Shown here piece by piece: positions 18,549 to 27,472 of a DNA stretch of 64,000 nucleotides. Source of the DNA: an uncultured Gammaproteobacteria bacterium (lineage in GTDB: Bacteria > Pseudomonadota > Gammaproteobacteria > Eutrophobiales > Eutrophobiaceae). Position 1 is the stretch's first letter; each line of letters starts with the position of its first letter. Below the pieces are notes generated by a model that was not told the origin of the DNA, searched no databases, and saw only the letters and a list, made by a program, of their open reading frames with translations. A program made the position numbers and the translations under genes. The stretch is from contig CATOTD010000002.1 of NCBI GenBank assembly GCA_951812995.1, forward strand, positions 131,468 through 195,467. Reading direction: 5' to 3'.

Positions 18549-20331
18549 TCGTCCCAAGGCCAGTAACCTTAAGCCTTTGCGCTTGGCCTTGCCCTTCATG
18601 CGACCTTATATAACAAGGTTATTGTGCGCATTCTTGTTTTTAATGTTGGCCTCGGTTGCCATGTTAGCCATGCCCGTTGCTATCCGCTACGTCATCGATT
18701 TTGGTTTTTCCAGTGACAAGATCGATTCAATCAACACATATTTCATGGCCTTGCTTGGCCTTGCCGTCTGCTTTGCTATCTTTGCGTCACTGCGTTATTA
18801 CCTGGTGATGTGGATAGGCGAGCGGGTGGTCGCGGATATACGCGCCGCTGTTTATAAGCATGTCATAAAAATGAGTCCGGCGTTTTTTGAAGTGACGCGC
18901 ACTGGCGAAGTCTTGTCGCGGCTGACCACCGATACCACGCTGGTGCAAACAGTATTTGGTGCGGGTCTGTCGGTCGCACTACGCAGTCTGTTCAGCGTTG
19001 TTGGTTGTTTGATCATGTTGTTCGTGACCAGTCCAAAATTAACGTTAATGATCATCATGCTGATCCCGGTCGTCGTCGTACCTGTTATGCTGTACAGCCG
19101 CAAGGTAAGGAGGCTGTCGCGCGCCAATCAGGATCGTATTGCCGACTCCAGCAACATTGCGGATGAATCATTACATGCGATCCATATCATTCAGGCGTTT
19201 ACCCTGGCTGGTTTTTTTGGTGACCGTTTTAGTGCTTCGGTAGAGGCAACATTCAAAACCGCAAGAACACGCTTGCAGGTAAGCTCGTTATTATCCGGCA
19301 CCATCATATTGTCGGCCTTTGGTGCCATGGTGGTCGTGTTGTGGGTGGGTGCCCATGCGGTTGTCAATGGCTCTATGAGCCCTGGCACCCTCGGGCAATT
19401 CTTGTTGTATGCGATCTTTCTTGCCGGCAGTACCACCTCCTTGGGCGAGGTCTGGAATGATGTGCAACGTGCGGCCGGCGCGATGGAACGTTTGATGCAA
19501 TTACTGCATGTACAATCGGCGATTCAAGTGCCGCCAAACCCGGTGCCATTGCCTGCCGCAAGTCGTGGGCGGATACAAATTCAGGCGGTCTGTTTCAGCT
19601 ACCCATCGCGCCCGGCCATGCGGTCGCTGGAACAATTCAGTCTTGAGATAAATCCGGGCGAAACCGTGGCACTGGTCGGGCCTTCTGGTGCTGGCAAGAG
19701 TACGGTGTTTCAATTATTGTTGCGTTTTTATGACCCACAATCCGGCTGTATTCTGCTCGATGGTGTTGATATTAAAACGGCCAACCCGGATGCCGTGCGC
19801 CAACGCATTGCCATCGTGCCGCAAAACACCATCCTGTTTGCCACAACAGCAATGGAAAATATTCGTTATGGCAATCCAGTAGCGACGGATGAGGCCGTTA
19901 AAAATGCGGCGCGCGCCGCCATCGCCGATGAATTTATTGAACGGCAACCCGAAGCGTATGCCAGTTTTTTAGGCGAGCGCGGCGTGCGGTTGTCGGGCGG
20001 ACAACAACAGCGCATTGCGATTGCCCGCGCCATTTTGAAAAACCCGTCGATCATGTTGCTAGATGAGGCGACCAGCGCCCTTGATTCAGAGAGTGAAAAA
20101 TTAGTCCAAACAGCACTTGACCATCTAATGCAGGATCATACAACATTGGTCATCGCGCATCGTTTATCAACCGTCATCAAGGCCGACCGCATCGTGGTCA
20201 TGGATGCGGGGCAGATTGTTGATATTGGCCAGCATCATGAATTGATGCAAAAGAGCGGGTTATACAAACGGCTGGCGAAAATTCAATTCAGTCATGCCCA
20301 AAAAACAAAGGAAGGAAACTATGAAAATTAA
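18520..20331 (+). CDS. MsbA-like ABC exporter (fused permease and ATPase)
   Basis: 603 residues: an N-terminal six-helix ABC exporter domain (about 25-320) followed by an ATPase domain with Walker A GPSGAGKSTVF, signature LSGGQQQRIAIARA, Walker B IMLLDEATSALD and the switch His in IAHRLST. Homodimers of this type export lipids, peptides or drugs; the Pro/Arg-rich linker and the length fit lipid-A-exporter relatives, but the substrate is not determinable. Base composition in 18.5-21.4 kb is richer in G and C than neighbouring genes. The start at 18520 overlaps the GIY-YIG gene. Confidence 0.88.
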   Translation: MARSDAKNIDRPKASNLKPLRLALPFMRPYITRLLCAFLFLMLASVAMLAMPVAIRYVIDFGFSSDKIDSINTYFMALLGLAVCFAIFASLRYYLVMWIGERVVADIRAAVYKHVIKMSPAFFEVTRTGEVLSRLTTDTTLVQTVFGAGLSVALRSLFSVVGCLIMLFVTSPKLTLMIIMLIPVVVVPVMLYSRKVRRLSRANQDRIADSSNIADESLHAIHIIQAFTLAGFFGDRFSASVEATFKTARTRLQVSSLLSGTIILSAFGAMVVVLWVGAHAVVNGSMSPGTLGQFLLYAIFLAGSTTSLGEVWNDVQRAAGAMERLMQLLHVQSAIQVPPNPVPLPAASRGRIQIQAVCFSYPSRPAMRSLEQFSLEINPGETVALVGPSGAGKSTVFQLLLRFYDPQSGCILLDGVDIKTANPDAVRQRIAIVPQNTILFATTAMENIRYGNPVATDEAVKNAARAAIADEFIERQPEAYASFLGERGVRLSGGQQQRIAIARAILKNPSIMLLDEATSALDSESEKLVQTALDHLMQDHTTLVIAHRLSTVIKADRIVVMDAGQIVDIGQHHELMQKSGLYKRLAKIQFSHAQKTKEGNYEN

Positions 20332-21451
20332 GTCCGTATTATTGATCCTTGTAAGCATATTGTGCGCGGCTAACCAGGTGGCGGCAAATGATAACGATGA
20401 TGCACTGGCACAACTCAATATAACCGATTGGCATGTGCATGTAGCAGGATTGGGTTATGGCGATTCAAAAAACTTTGTCAACGATGTGATGTACAACAAT
20501 TATCGTTTCGGTTTTTTCTTAAAGTGGATGAACGTCACCGAAGCCGACTTGCAAAAGCACGGCGACCAGATTTTGGTGGCGCGGCTCCATAAAAAAATAG
20601 CGCAGGCAAAATATATCGACCAGGCCATCATCCTCGCCATGGATGGGGTGATTGATAAAGAAACAAAACAGCTCGATAAAGCCGCGACCCAGTTTTATGT
20701 GGACAATGCGTTTGTCGCGCGCGAGGCGGCAAAATATCCCAATTTATTATTTGGTGCGAGCATTAACCCGAGTCGTGTTGATGCGATCGAACGCTTAGAA
20801 CAGGCCCATGCCCAGGGCGCGGTTTTGATCAAGTGGATCCCCTCGATCATGCATTTTGATCCCGCGGATAAACAATTCACAGCGTTTTATCGCAAGCTGG
20901 CCGCCCTAGATATGCCGTTACTCACGCACACCGGCATGGAAAAATCCTTTCCCAACGCCAATGATATCCTGGCCGACCCGCGCCGACTCGAGCTGGCATT
21001 AAACAGCGGCGTGACGGTTATCGCAGCGCATATCGCAACAACGGGCGAGTCGGAGGGGCAGGATAACTTTGAGCGTATCTTGCCCATGTTTGCCAAGTTT
21101 CCCAATCTCTATGCTGATATTTCAAGCCTGACGCAGATCAATAAACGCGGCTATCTGGCGCGGGCACTCAAGCAGCCGGGGCTAACCGAGCGCATGATTT
21201 ACGGGACTGATTGGCCCTTGCAGTCGTTTCCAATCGTCTCGCCCTGGTATCACCTCAAGCATATCGGCATAAAAAACGCCTGGCGCCTGGGCAAGATAGA
21301 CAATAAATGGGATCGCGATGTGCAGTTAAAAGCCGCCTTTGGCGTGCCGCATGCTGTCTTTAGCAGACAGGTGGGGCGGATCAATCTATTGTTGCCAAGC
21401 AACCCGCGACCGCAACCCGGGCTATCATCGGGGTCATCACCCACGCCATGA
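20321..21451 (+). CDS. Exported amidohydrolase-family protein
   Basis: The preferred start is ATG 20321 (after AAGGAAGGAAACT), which gives a signal peptide MKIKSVLLILVSILCAANQ; the frame is open from 20294. The mature TIM-barrel shows the metal-ligand pattern of the amidohydrolase superfamily: DWHVH, LTHTG, IAAHIATTG and YGTDWPL. The fold resembles the amidohydrolase-2 group (decarboxylases and hydrolases). The C-terminus ends in a Pro/Ser-rich tail that runs into a short C-rich stretch (about 21395-21480) resembling the pentamer tracts. It overlaps the ABC exporter end by 11 bp, so a shared task is possible. Confidence 0.8.
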   Translation: MKIKSVLLILVSILCAANQVAANDNDDALAQLNITDWHVHVAGLGYGDSKNFVNDVMYNNYRFGFFLKWMNVTEADLQKHGDQILVARLHKKIAQAKYIDQAIILAMDGVIDKETKQLDKAATQFYVDNAFVAREAAKYPNLLFGASINPSRVDAIERLEQAHAQGAVLIKWIPSIMHFDPADKQFTAFYRKLAALDMPLLTHTGMEKSFPNANDILADPRRLELALNSGVTVIAAHIATTGESEGQDNFERILPMFAKFPNLYADISSLTQINKRGYLARALKQPGLTERMIYGTDWPLQSFPIVSPWYHLKHIGIKNAWRLGKIDNKWDRDVQLKAAFGVPHAVFSRQVGRINLLLPSNPRPQPGLSSGSSPTP

Positions 21452-21704
21452 CCATGCAACGTCCGACCTCAACCCGACCCAGCAAAACTTTATCATATTG
21501 AGCAAGCGATTGAGCATTCAAAGTCGCTTTTGAAAGCATGGCTTCCACAATACAAGTTTAAAGATTGGGCAACTACGTCTAGCGGCAAAAATGTAGACGA
21601 TAAAAGGTATGCCTTAAATCAAAAGATATTGCCTACGATAGCTTAACGGCAGAAAAGAAAAACCAGTGTCAAGTGTCAAAGATTGTTGTTATAATCAGCA
21701 CATC

Positions 21705-21893
21705 ATGAGTGGAACAGCATTATATCGCGCATTGATCAATGCAGGCAGTAACGAAGAGTTAGCCAAAGAGGCCGCTATGGAAATTGATGACATGAAAAAT
21801 ATCCTGATTGAGGTAAGAATTTCTGTTCGCATCATCATCGTCATTCTATTTGTCGTGATTGGCATTTTGGTAAAACTTCTCACTATCAGTTGA
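21705..21893 (+). CDS. Small protein with C-terminal membrane helix (paralogue 1)
   Basis: 62 residues from ATG 21705: MSGTALYRALINAGSNEELA, a short helical acidic stretch and then a hydrophobic helix (IIIVILFVVIGILVKLL). The first residues are almost identical to those of the 22012 gene. The proteins resemble the small coiled-coil/one-TM proteins grouped under DUF1640-like names, but this is a weak recollection. No function can be assigned. Confidence 0.5.
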   Translation: MSGTALYRALINAGSNEELAKEAAMEIDDMKNILIEVRISVRIIIVILFVVIGILVKLLTIS

Positions 21894-21903
21894 CCGCCCA
21901 CAA

Positions 21904-21999
21904 TGGAAAAAGACATTGCAGAGATTAAAACGACCAATCGATTTTTGCTTGCATTGGTTCTTATGAATACAGCTATCTTGATTCAACCATTCGTTTAAC
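21904..21999 (+). CDS. Very short membrane-helix ORF, truncated relative of its neighbours
   Basis: 31 codons from ATG 21904: MEKDIAEIKTTNRFLLALVL and so on. It matches only the second half of the neighbouring paralogues (the AEVRITNRILIVLVL part at 22012). It may be a genuine micro-gene or a decayed copy; it starts 10 bp after the previous stop. Confidence 0.35.
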
Positions 22000-22011
22000 C
22001 CTTGATCTCTC

Positions 22012-22221
22012 ATGCGTGGAACAGCATTATATCGAGCATTGATTCAAGCTGGCGCTGAAGAAGAGACAGCAAAGGAAGTTGCTGATGGTTTTGATAATAA
22101 TATTAAAATTATTAATGATAGATTATCCAATTTAGAAATAGCTGTTGCTGAAGTTCGTATTACCAATCGAATTTTAATCGTGTTGGTATTAGCTATATTC
22201 ATCAAATCGTTTTTCGTTTAA
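22012..22221 (+). CDS. Small coiled-coil protein with C-terminal membrane helix (paralogue 2)
   Basis: 69 residues: MRGTALYRALIQAGAEEETA, a heptad-like middle (IKIINDRLSNLEIAVAEV) and a C-terminal transmembrane helix (ILIVLVLAIFIKSFF). Together with the ORFs at 21705 and 21904 it forms a tandem trio just left of an IS cluster. Function unknown. Confidence 0.5.
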   Translation: MRGTALYRALIQAGAEEETAKEVADGFDNNIKIINDRLSNLEIAVAEVRITNRILIVLVLAIFIKSFFV

Positions 22222-22309
22222 CCCCCCTCCCGTTTCAAGGAGTTTTGACATGGGTTCTGACGCGGGCATAAAAGCTTTGATATTTTTTGCTGTCGTGCTT
22301 AAAAAAACT

Positions 22310-23608
22310 GGAGGCCTCGAACAACGCTGATTCTGGATGGATTTTGACGCGAGCACCAGTCGTTGTCACCCGCATAGTGGGTGTGAAGGTCAAGGTCGGT
22401 GGTATTTGAGGCTGTGTTGCGCTGTTTGGGTCTGCCAGGGCGGGTATTTCCGGAATTTGGGCGGAGTCAGGCTGTGGCCTGTCGTCGCTCGTGGAAAATG
22501 AGACGGCGGAAGTTGTAGCTCAGGTTGGCCATGGTCATGCGGGCCTTCGCACGGGTTTGGCCGATTGAGCGGATGGTCAGAGCCATGGGCCCTTTCTCGT
22601 AGCCGAACACAGGCGCGGATGGCGGAGCGTGTCGCGTTGCCCCGACGAATATGCCTGGCCATGGGTTTGCCGCGTGGCTTCTTGCGATGGATATGTGAGC
22701 GGTACCCTTGCGCCTTCAGCCAAGCCTCATTCCTGGCCGAGCGGTACCTGGTATCGGCCCAAACCGCCTTCGAGCTGTTTGTCTCGTCCAGAACCGAGGA
22801 GCGTTCATGCCCGTCGTAGCGAGCCGCATTCGTGCCAGTCTCACCCCGGATGAAGCGCCATTTGCGGTCAATGGACACGTGGTTCTTGTACCCAAAGTGT
22901 GGGACCGAAATATCGACAAGGCCAGTATCCTCCTCACCCTCCTTGGTCGTCTTGGCCTTTGAATACTTGACCGTCCAACGCGCATCGGTGTCTTTCTGCG
23001 CTGCCTTGGACAGATCATCGGGCCAGATGTCAGACGCGGCCTCACCTGCCTTGGCGCGCGCTTTCTCTGCTTTCGTCATCCGCTGGCGCGGGGCAAAGAC
23101 CAACGTGGCATCCATAATCTGACCGCCGGTCGGTTTGTATCCCCGCGCGCACAGCTGAGCTTCAAACGCGGCAAACAGGGCCTTGCAGACACCCGCCTGG
23201 GTCAGCTTCTCTCTGAAAAGCCAGATCGTTTTTTGGTCGGGGGTTGGCTCCCCGATTTGAAATCCCAGGAACCGTAGCCAACTGAAACGGTCACGAATGA
23301 GAAACTCCATCCGCTCATCGCTCAGATTGTGCATCGAGGCCAAGACCAGCACCTTGAACATCACAACGGCATCATAGGGTGGGCGACCACCTTTGGGACG
23401 TTCCCCATAGCCAAGCGCTTCAACAAGAACTGGGCGAAACACTTCGAAATCAACGTGCCGCTCCAAAACCTCAAGCGGATCTCCCATCGCCGAAAGCCGC
23501 GCCAAATGATCCGTCAAATCAAACAATCCAGGTGCGGGCATAAACAAAATCCTCCCACACCCAATGAATCAGATCGTACCACAAAATGTACGGTTTTTAG
23601 AGGCTTCC
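22310..23608 (-). mobile_element. IS-A copy 1 (IS5-family, GC-rich)
   Basis: The boundaries come from comparing three copies (also 25221-26519 and 36769-38067). One end reads GGAAGCCTCTAAAAACCG (complement ends at 23608), the other GGAGGCCTCGAACAACG (from 22310), an imperfect inverted repeat. It is much richer in G and C than the surroundings and codon use is unlike the neighbours, suggesting arrival from a GC-rich donor such as an alphaproteobacterium (inference). It truncates IS-B copy 1. Confidence 0.8.
22466..23541 (-). pseudogene. IS-A transposase, copy 1 (frameshift near the catalytic Glu)
   Basis: From ATG 23541 (after GGAGG) the frame reads an IS5-type DDE transposase: MPAPGLFDLTDHLARLSAMG, GYGERPKGGRPPYDAVVMFK, TPDQKTIWLFREKL, QIMDATLVFAPRQR (first Asp), FGYKNHVSIDRKW and VWADTRYRSARNEAWL (second Asp). 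After RSAIRAC the frame is wrong; one base on it continues FGYEKGPMALTIRSIGQTRA ... FHERRQATA, the proper C-terminus, ending at 22466. The gap is where AVEHVF normally stands, so an 8- or 11-nt deletion has removed the third catalytic residue (Glu). Copy 1 lacks the amber codon of copies 2 and 3. Confidence 0.82.
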
Positions 23609-24532
23609 ATCTGACTTTGGTAAATCCATATTGTCGCTACATGATATGAAAGACATGCTCAACCTTGGCACGGACTTTGGATTTGTGCCGGTTTTTAGCC
23701 TTGTCCTGTTCGGTCAGTTTGCGGTGACGTGAGCCTTTGACCTGGGTGTAGTCTTTTACCTTGGGGTCATTATCCTTGAGTACGGATTGCTGACCCGCAT
23801 AGGCACTATCTCCCCAAAGACGGGTCTCTTCTCCATGCAGCAGGTCTCCAGGTACCTGTGAGTCGTGGACATTGGCTGGTGTGGCAACAACAGAGTGTAT
23901 CAGTTTGGTTTTGCTATCCACACCGATGTGTGCCTTCATGCCAAAGTACCATGGCTTGCCTTGTTTGGTCTGATGCCTATCAAGGTCACGGGTTTTGCTT
24001 TTGTTCTTGGTGGCGGTAGGCGCATTGATGATGGTCGCATCAACAATAGTGCCTTTGGATACTTTCATGCCGTTTTCCTCCAGATAGACGGCAACAGCAT
24101 CAAACAGGGCAACTCCGAGGTTGTTCTCCTCCAGTAGATGACGGAATTTACAGCGGGTGCTTGCATCTGGCACGGGTTCCTGACCTAAGTCTATCTGGGC
24201 AAAACACCGCATGGCAGGTGTGTCATATAAAGCCGCTTCTGTGGCAGGATCAGATAAGGCAAACCAGTGTTGCAGGAAGTAGATTCTCAGCATGCGTTCC
24301 ATGCCCACCGGACGGCGACCAGCACCCCGGGGGTTGGGGTAATGAGGCTCAATTACTGCAGTCAGCGCTTTCCAGGGAATGAGCTGATTCATCTCTTCGA
24401 GAAATATCTCTTTGCGTGTCTGCTTGCGGTATTTCTCGAATCCAGAACCTGCCAGGCTTTTTTGTTGCATCTTTTGACCCTCCACTTAAAACATTGCGGT
24501 ATTATCGCATATTATGGAATTAATCAGAGGTT
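23609..24532 (-). mobile_element. IS-B copy 1 (IS5-family), truncated by IS-A copy 1
   Basis: Identical in layout to IS-B at 33801-34977 but cut on the left at the IS-A junction (23608/23609), losing about 270 bp beyond the transposase amber codon. The right end, ...TTAATCAGAGGTT, is short of the full terminal repeat by several bases and adjoins an IS256-type remnant. Confidence 0.75.
23637..24470 (-). CDS. IS-B transposase copy 1, ends at an amber codon before the usual C-terminus
   Basis: 277 residues from ATG 24470 (preceded by GGAGGG; the frame is open to 24485). IS5-type DDE transposase: RRPVGMERMLRIYFLQHWFAL, DASTRCKFRHLLE, GTIVDATIINAPTATKNKSK, PWYFGMKAHIGVDSKT, LWGDSAYAGQQ, then KVRAKVEHVFHIM and TAG. 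The catalytic Glu in VEHVF is kept. In complete relatives the protein continues after HIM; the copies at 33801 and 59063 still hold that continuation after the same TAG. Confidence 0.8.
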   Translation of the reverse strand: MQQKSLAGSGFEKYRKQTRKEIFLEEMNQLIPWKALTAVIEPHYPNPRGAGRRPVGMERMLRIYFLQHWFALSDPATEAALYDTPAMRCFAQIDLGQEPVPDASTRCKFRHLLEENNLGVALFDAVAVYLEENGMKVSKGTIVDATIINAPTATKNKSKTRDLDRHQTKQGKPWYFGMKAHIGVDSKTKLIHSVVATPANVHDSQVPGDLLHGEETRLWGDSAYAGQQSVLKDNDPKVKDYTQVKGSRHRKLTEQDKAKNRHKSKVRAKVEHVFHIM

Positions 24533-25220
24533 CCAAAAATTTTATAGATAGTCCCAAAAACTATGTAACTGCTTATCATTGATTATTGCCCCGAAGGGGT
24601 TGAGGATAAGCACATGCAACCCGAAGCAATCAAATCACTGGCACGTGAAACTGCCAGGGGCATCAAAACCGAAGAAGACCTGTATACGTTTCGTCAGGCA
24701 TTGACCAGGGTAAGCATTGAGGCGGCACTGAATGCCGAGTTCGATGAACACCTTGGCTATGCCAGACATGAGTAGGCCGGAAAATCCAATAACCGTAATG
24801 GTCGCAGTCATAAAATGCTGTGCACTGAAGAGGGCGCATTCGAGCTGGAAACACCACGCGACAGAAAGGGTAGCTTGGTGCCAGCACTGGTCAAGCAACA
24901 CCCATCTCGCTACACCGGTATGGATGACAAGATTCTCAGTCTCTATGCCAAAGGCAATACCACCTGTGACATTGTCGCGCTGTTTCAGGAAATGTAGGGC
25001 GTGGCGGTCTCAATCAGCCTGCTCTCGTGTGTGACAGAAAAGGTGATTGCGTGGCAATCGGCCACTAGCACTGATATACCCCATTACATACCTTGACTGC
25101 ATAGTCGTTACAATCCGCCAGGACAAGAAAGTCATCAACAAGGCTGTCTATCTGGCACTGGGCGTGAACCTGGAAGGACTACAAGGCGGTTGTAGTCGAC
25201 TTGTAGCAAATCTACCAGAT
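24533..25220 (+). pseudogene. IS256-family transposase remnant, 5' part (split by IS-A copy 2)
   Basis: From ATG 24614 the frame reads MQPEAIKSLARETARGIKTE, ALNAEFDEHLGYARHE, then TAG, KSNNRNGRSHKML, ETPRDRKGSLVPALVKQHPS, LSLYAKGNTTCDIVALFQEM, TAG and more damage, up to [19 protein letters not shown]. That is followed directly by [10 protein letters not shown], so about 70 codons with the catalytic core are deleted. The reading then breaks at IS-A copy 2 and resumes at 26520. No functional product is possible. Confidence 0.8.
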
Positions 25221-26519
25221 GGAAGCCTCTAAAAACCGTACATTTTGTGGTACGATCTGATTCACTTGATGTGGGAGGATTTTGTTTATGCACGCACCTG
25301 GATTGTTTGATTTGACGGATCATTTGGCGCGGCTTTCGGCGATGGGAGATCCGTTTGAAGCTCTGGACTGTCATGTGAATTTCGAAGTGTTTCGCCCAGT
25401 TCTTGTTGAAGTGCTTGGCTATGGGGAACGTCCCAAAGGTGGTCGCCCGCCCTATGATGCCGTTGTGATGTTCAAGGTGCTGGTCTTGGCCTTGATGCAC
25501 AATCTGAGCGATGAGCGGATGGAGTTTCTCATTCGTGACCGTTTCAGTTGGCTGCGGTTCCTGGGATTTCAAATCGGGGAGCCGACACCTGATCAGAAGA
25601 CGATCTGGCTTTTCAGAGAGAAGCTGACCTAGGCGGGTGTCTTCAAGGCCCTGTTTGCCGCGTTTGAAGCTCAGCTCTGCGCGCGGGGATACAAACCGGC
25701 CGGCGGTCAGATTGTGGATGCCACGTTGGTCTTTGCCCCGCGCCAGCGGATGACGAAAGAAGAGAAAGCGCGCGCCAAGGCAGGTGAGGCCGCATCTGAC
25801 ATCTGGCCCGATGATCTGTCCAAGGCAGCGCAGAAAGACACCGATGCGCGTTGGACGGTCAAGTATTCAAAGGCCAAGACGACCAAGGAGGGTGAGGAGG
25901 ATACTGGCCTTGTCGATATTTCGGTTCCGCACTTTGGGTACAAGAACCACGTGTCCATAGACCGCAAATGGCGCTTCATCCAGGGTGAGACTGGCACGAA
26001 TGCGGCTCGCTACGACGGGCATGAACTCTCCTCGGTTCTGGACGAGACAAACAGCTCGAAGGCGGTTTGGGCCGATACCAGGTACCGCTCGGCCAGGAAT
26101 GAGGCTTGGCTGAAGGCGCAAGGGTACCGCTCACATATCCATCGCAAGAAGCCACGCGGCAAACCCATGGCCAGGCATATTCGTCGGGGCAACGCGACAC
26201 GCTCCGCCATCCGCGCCTGTGTTCGGCTACGAGAAAGGGCCCATGGCTCTGACCATCCGCTCAATCGGCCAAACCCGTGCGAAGGCCCGCATGACCATGG
26301 CCAACCTGAGCTACAACTTCCGCCGTCTCATTTTCCACGAGCGACGACAGGCCACAGCCTGACTCCGCCCAAATTCCGGAAATACCCGCCCTGGCGGACC
26401 CAAACAGCGCAACACAGCCTCAAATACCACCGACCTTGACCTTCACACCCACTATGCGGGTGACAACGACTGGTGCTCGCGTCAAAACCCATCCAGAATC
26501 AGCGTTGTTCGAGGTCTCC
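25221..26519 (+). mobile_element. IS-A copy 2, inserted inside an IS256 remnant
   Basis: Same element as 22310-23608 but in opposite orientation, so the two copies form an inverted pair about 1.6 kb apart. The IS256 reading frame stops at QIYQ on the left and resumes as SATEAEALLVLDV on the right, which defines the insertion point. Confidence 0.82.
25288..26362 (+). pseudogene. IS-A transposase, copy 2 (amber stop plus frameshift)
   Basis: Identical in design to copy 1. A TAG at about 25630-25632 follows WLFREKLT, where copy 1 has CAG (Gln), and the catalytic-Glu deletion with its frame change is also present. The C-terminal frame (FGYEKGPMAL ... HERRQATA) ends at 26362. Confidence 0.82.
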
Positions 26520-26950
26520 AGTCAGCTACGGAGGCGGAAGCACTGTTGGTGCTTGATGTCTTTGGTGACGAATGGGATGCCAAATACCCTAAGACCAGCC
26601 GCTCCTGGCAGAGTCATTGGCAAAACCTCAACACCCTGTTTGATTACCCGCAGGACTTGCGCAAGACAATCTATACCACCAACGCCATTGCAGCGCGCAA
26701 CAGCGTCATCAGGAAAGCCATCAAAAAACGTAAGTTGTTTCCAACCGACAACGCTACCAGAAAGGTGAACTATCTGGCCATTCAAGATGCATCAAAGAAG
26801 TGGACTATGTCGATTAAATATTGGAAACCAGCGATGAATCGCTTTATGATCGAATTCGAAGACCGACTAAAGGACTTCGTTTAACCAACGGCAGTTACAC
26901 AGAATTCGGGAAAGGCTCGAAACAGAAAGTGCGAAAGATTCTTTACACTA
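26520..26950 (+). pseudogene. IS256-family transposase remnant, 3' part
   Basis: Continuation of the element at 24533: LVLDVFGDEWDAKYPKTSRS, IYTTNAIAARNSVIRKAIKK, SKKWTMSIKYWKPAMNRFMI, ending at the TAA at 26884. The normal IESLN stretch is IAARN here. The end of the element is near GTGCGAAAGATTCTTT at about 26930-26945, similar to the IS256-type end at 36768. Confidence 0.78.
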
Positions 26951-27472
26951 CCACAAAGTGAGATATTAACCTATAAACATGATACGTATTTCGTCTGTAA
27001 TGCCATAAACAGGACATCTTGCAATGGCTAATGCTATTATCAGCCAATAAACTTAGGGAGAGCCCCGATATTTACGCTACGTGATTAAACAGACAGATAT
27101 CAATTTTCGTTGATTTTTTGCTAAAATCTAGGGGAACTCGATCTCCTTGCCAGTTCACTGGTGCCTTTGTCAATTAGGTAATTGTGCACAGTTGGATATT
27201 CACAAGTCAGAAAAACACAACCAGATGGGCTACGAGGTACATCTATAAATTCTGAAGAGAATCTAGAGCCATGATATTTTAAAGTGCTGACAGAACACTC
27301 CAAACACACCTCTAGAACGCTTACGACCTATTCTATGACAGCACCAACAAGTAGACCGCGTGGTAAGAGCTGATGAAGCTTGAATTCCATGAAAGCATTA
27401 GTCTCATTTATTATGGTATGATATCCTGCAGATTCTGCATACGCCTACTCACAATCACTACAGGAGACATTG
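26951..27472. other. Intergenic region upstream of the nan operon
   Basis: Over 500 bp without a gene that I can support. A minus-strand ORF at 27121-27309 has no recognisable features. The promoter and any regulator site of the nan operon should lie here; I see no convincing NanR- or CRP-like palindrome by eye. Confidence 0.5.

Noticed and set aside
22565-23122. Several plus-strand ORFs antisense to the IS-A transposase (repeated at 25707-26264 and 36796-37581)
   Set aside because: They are stop-free shadows of a GC-rich coding sequence, repeat wherever IS-A occurs, and have no family signal or ribosome binding site of their own.
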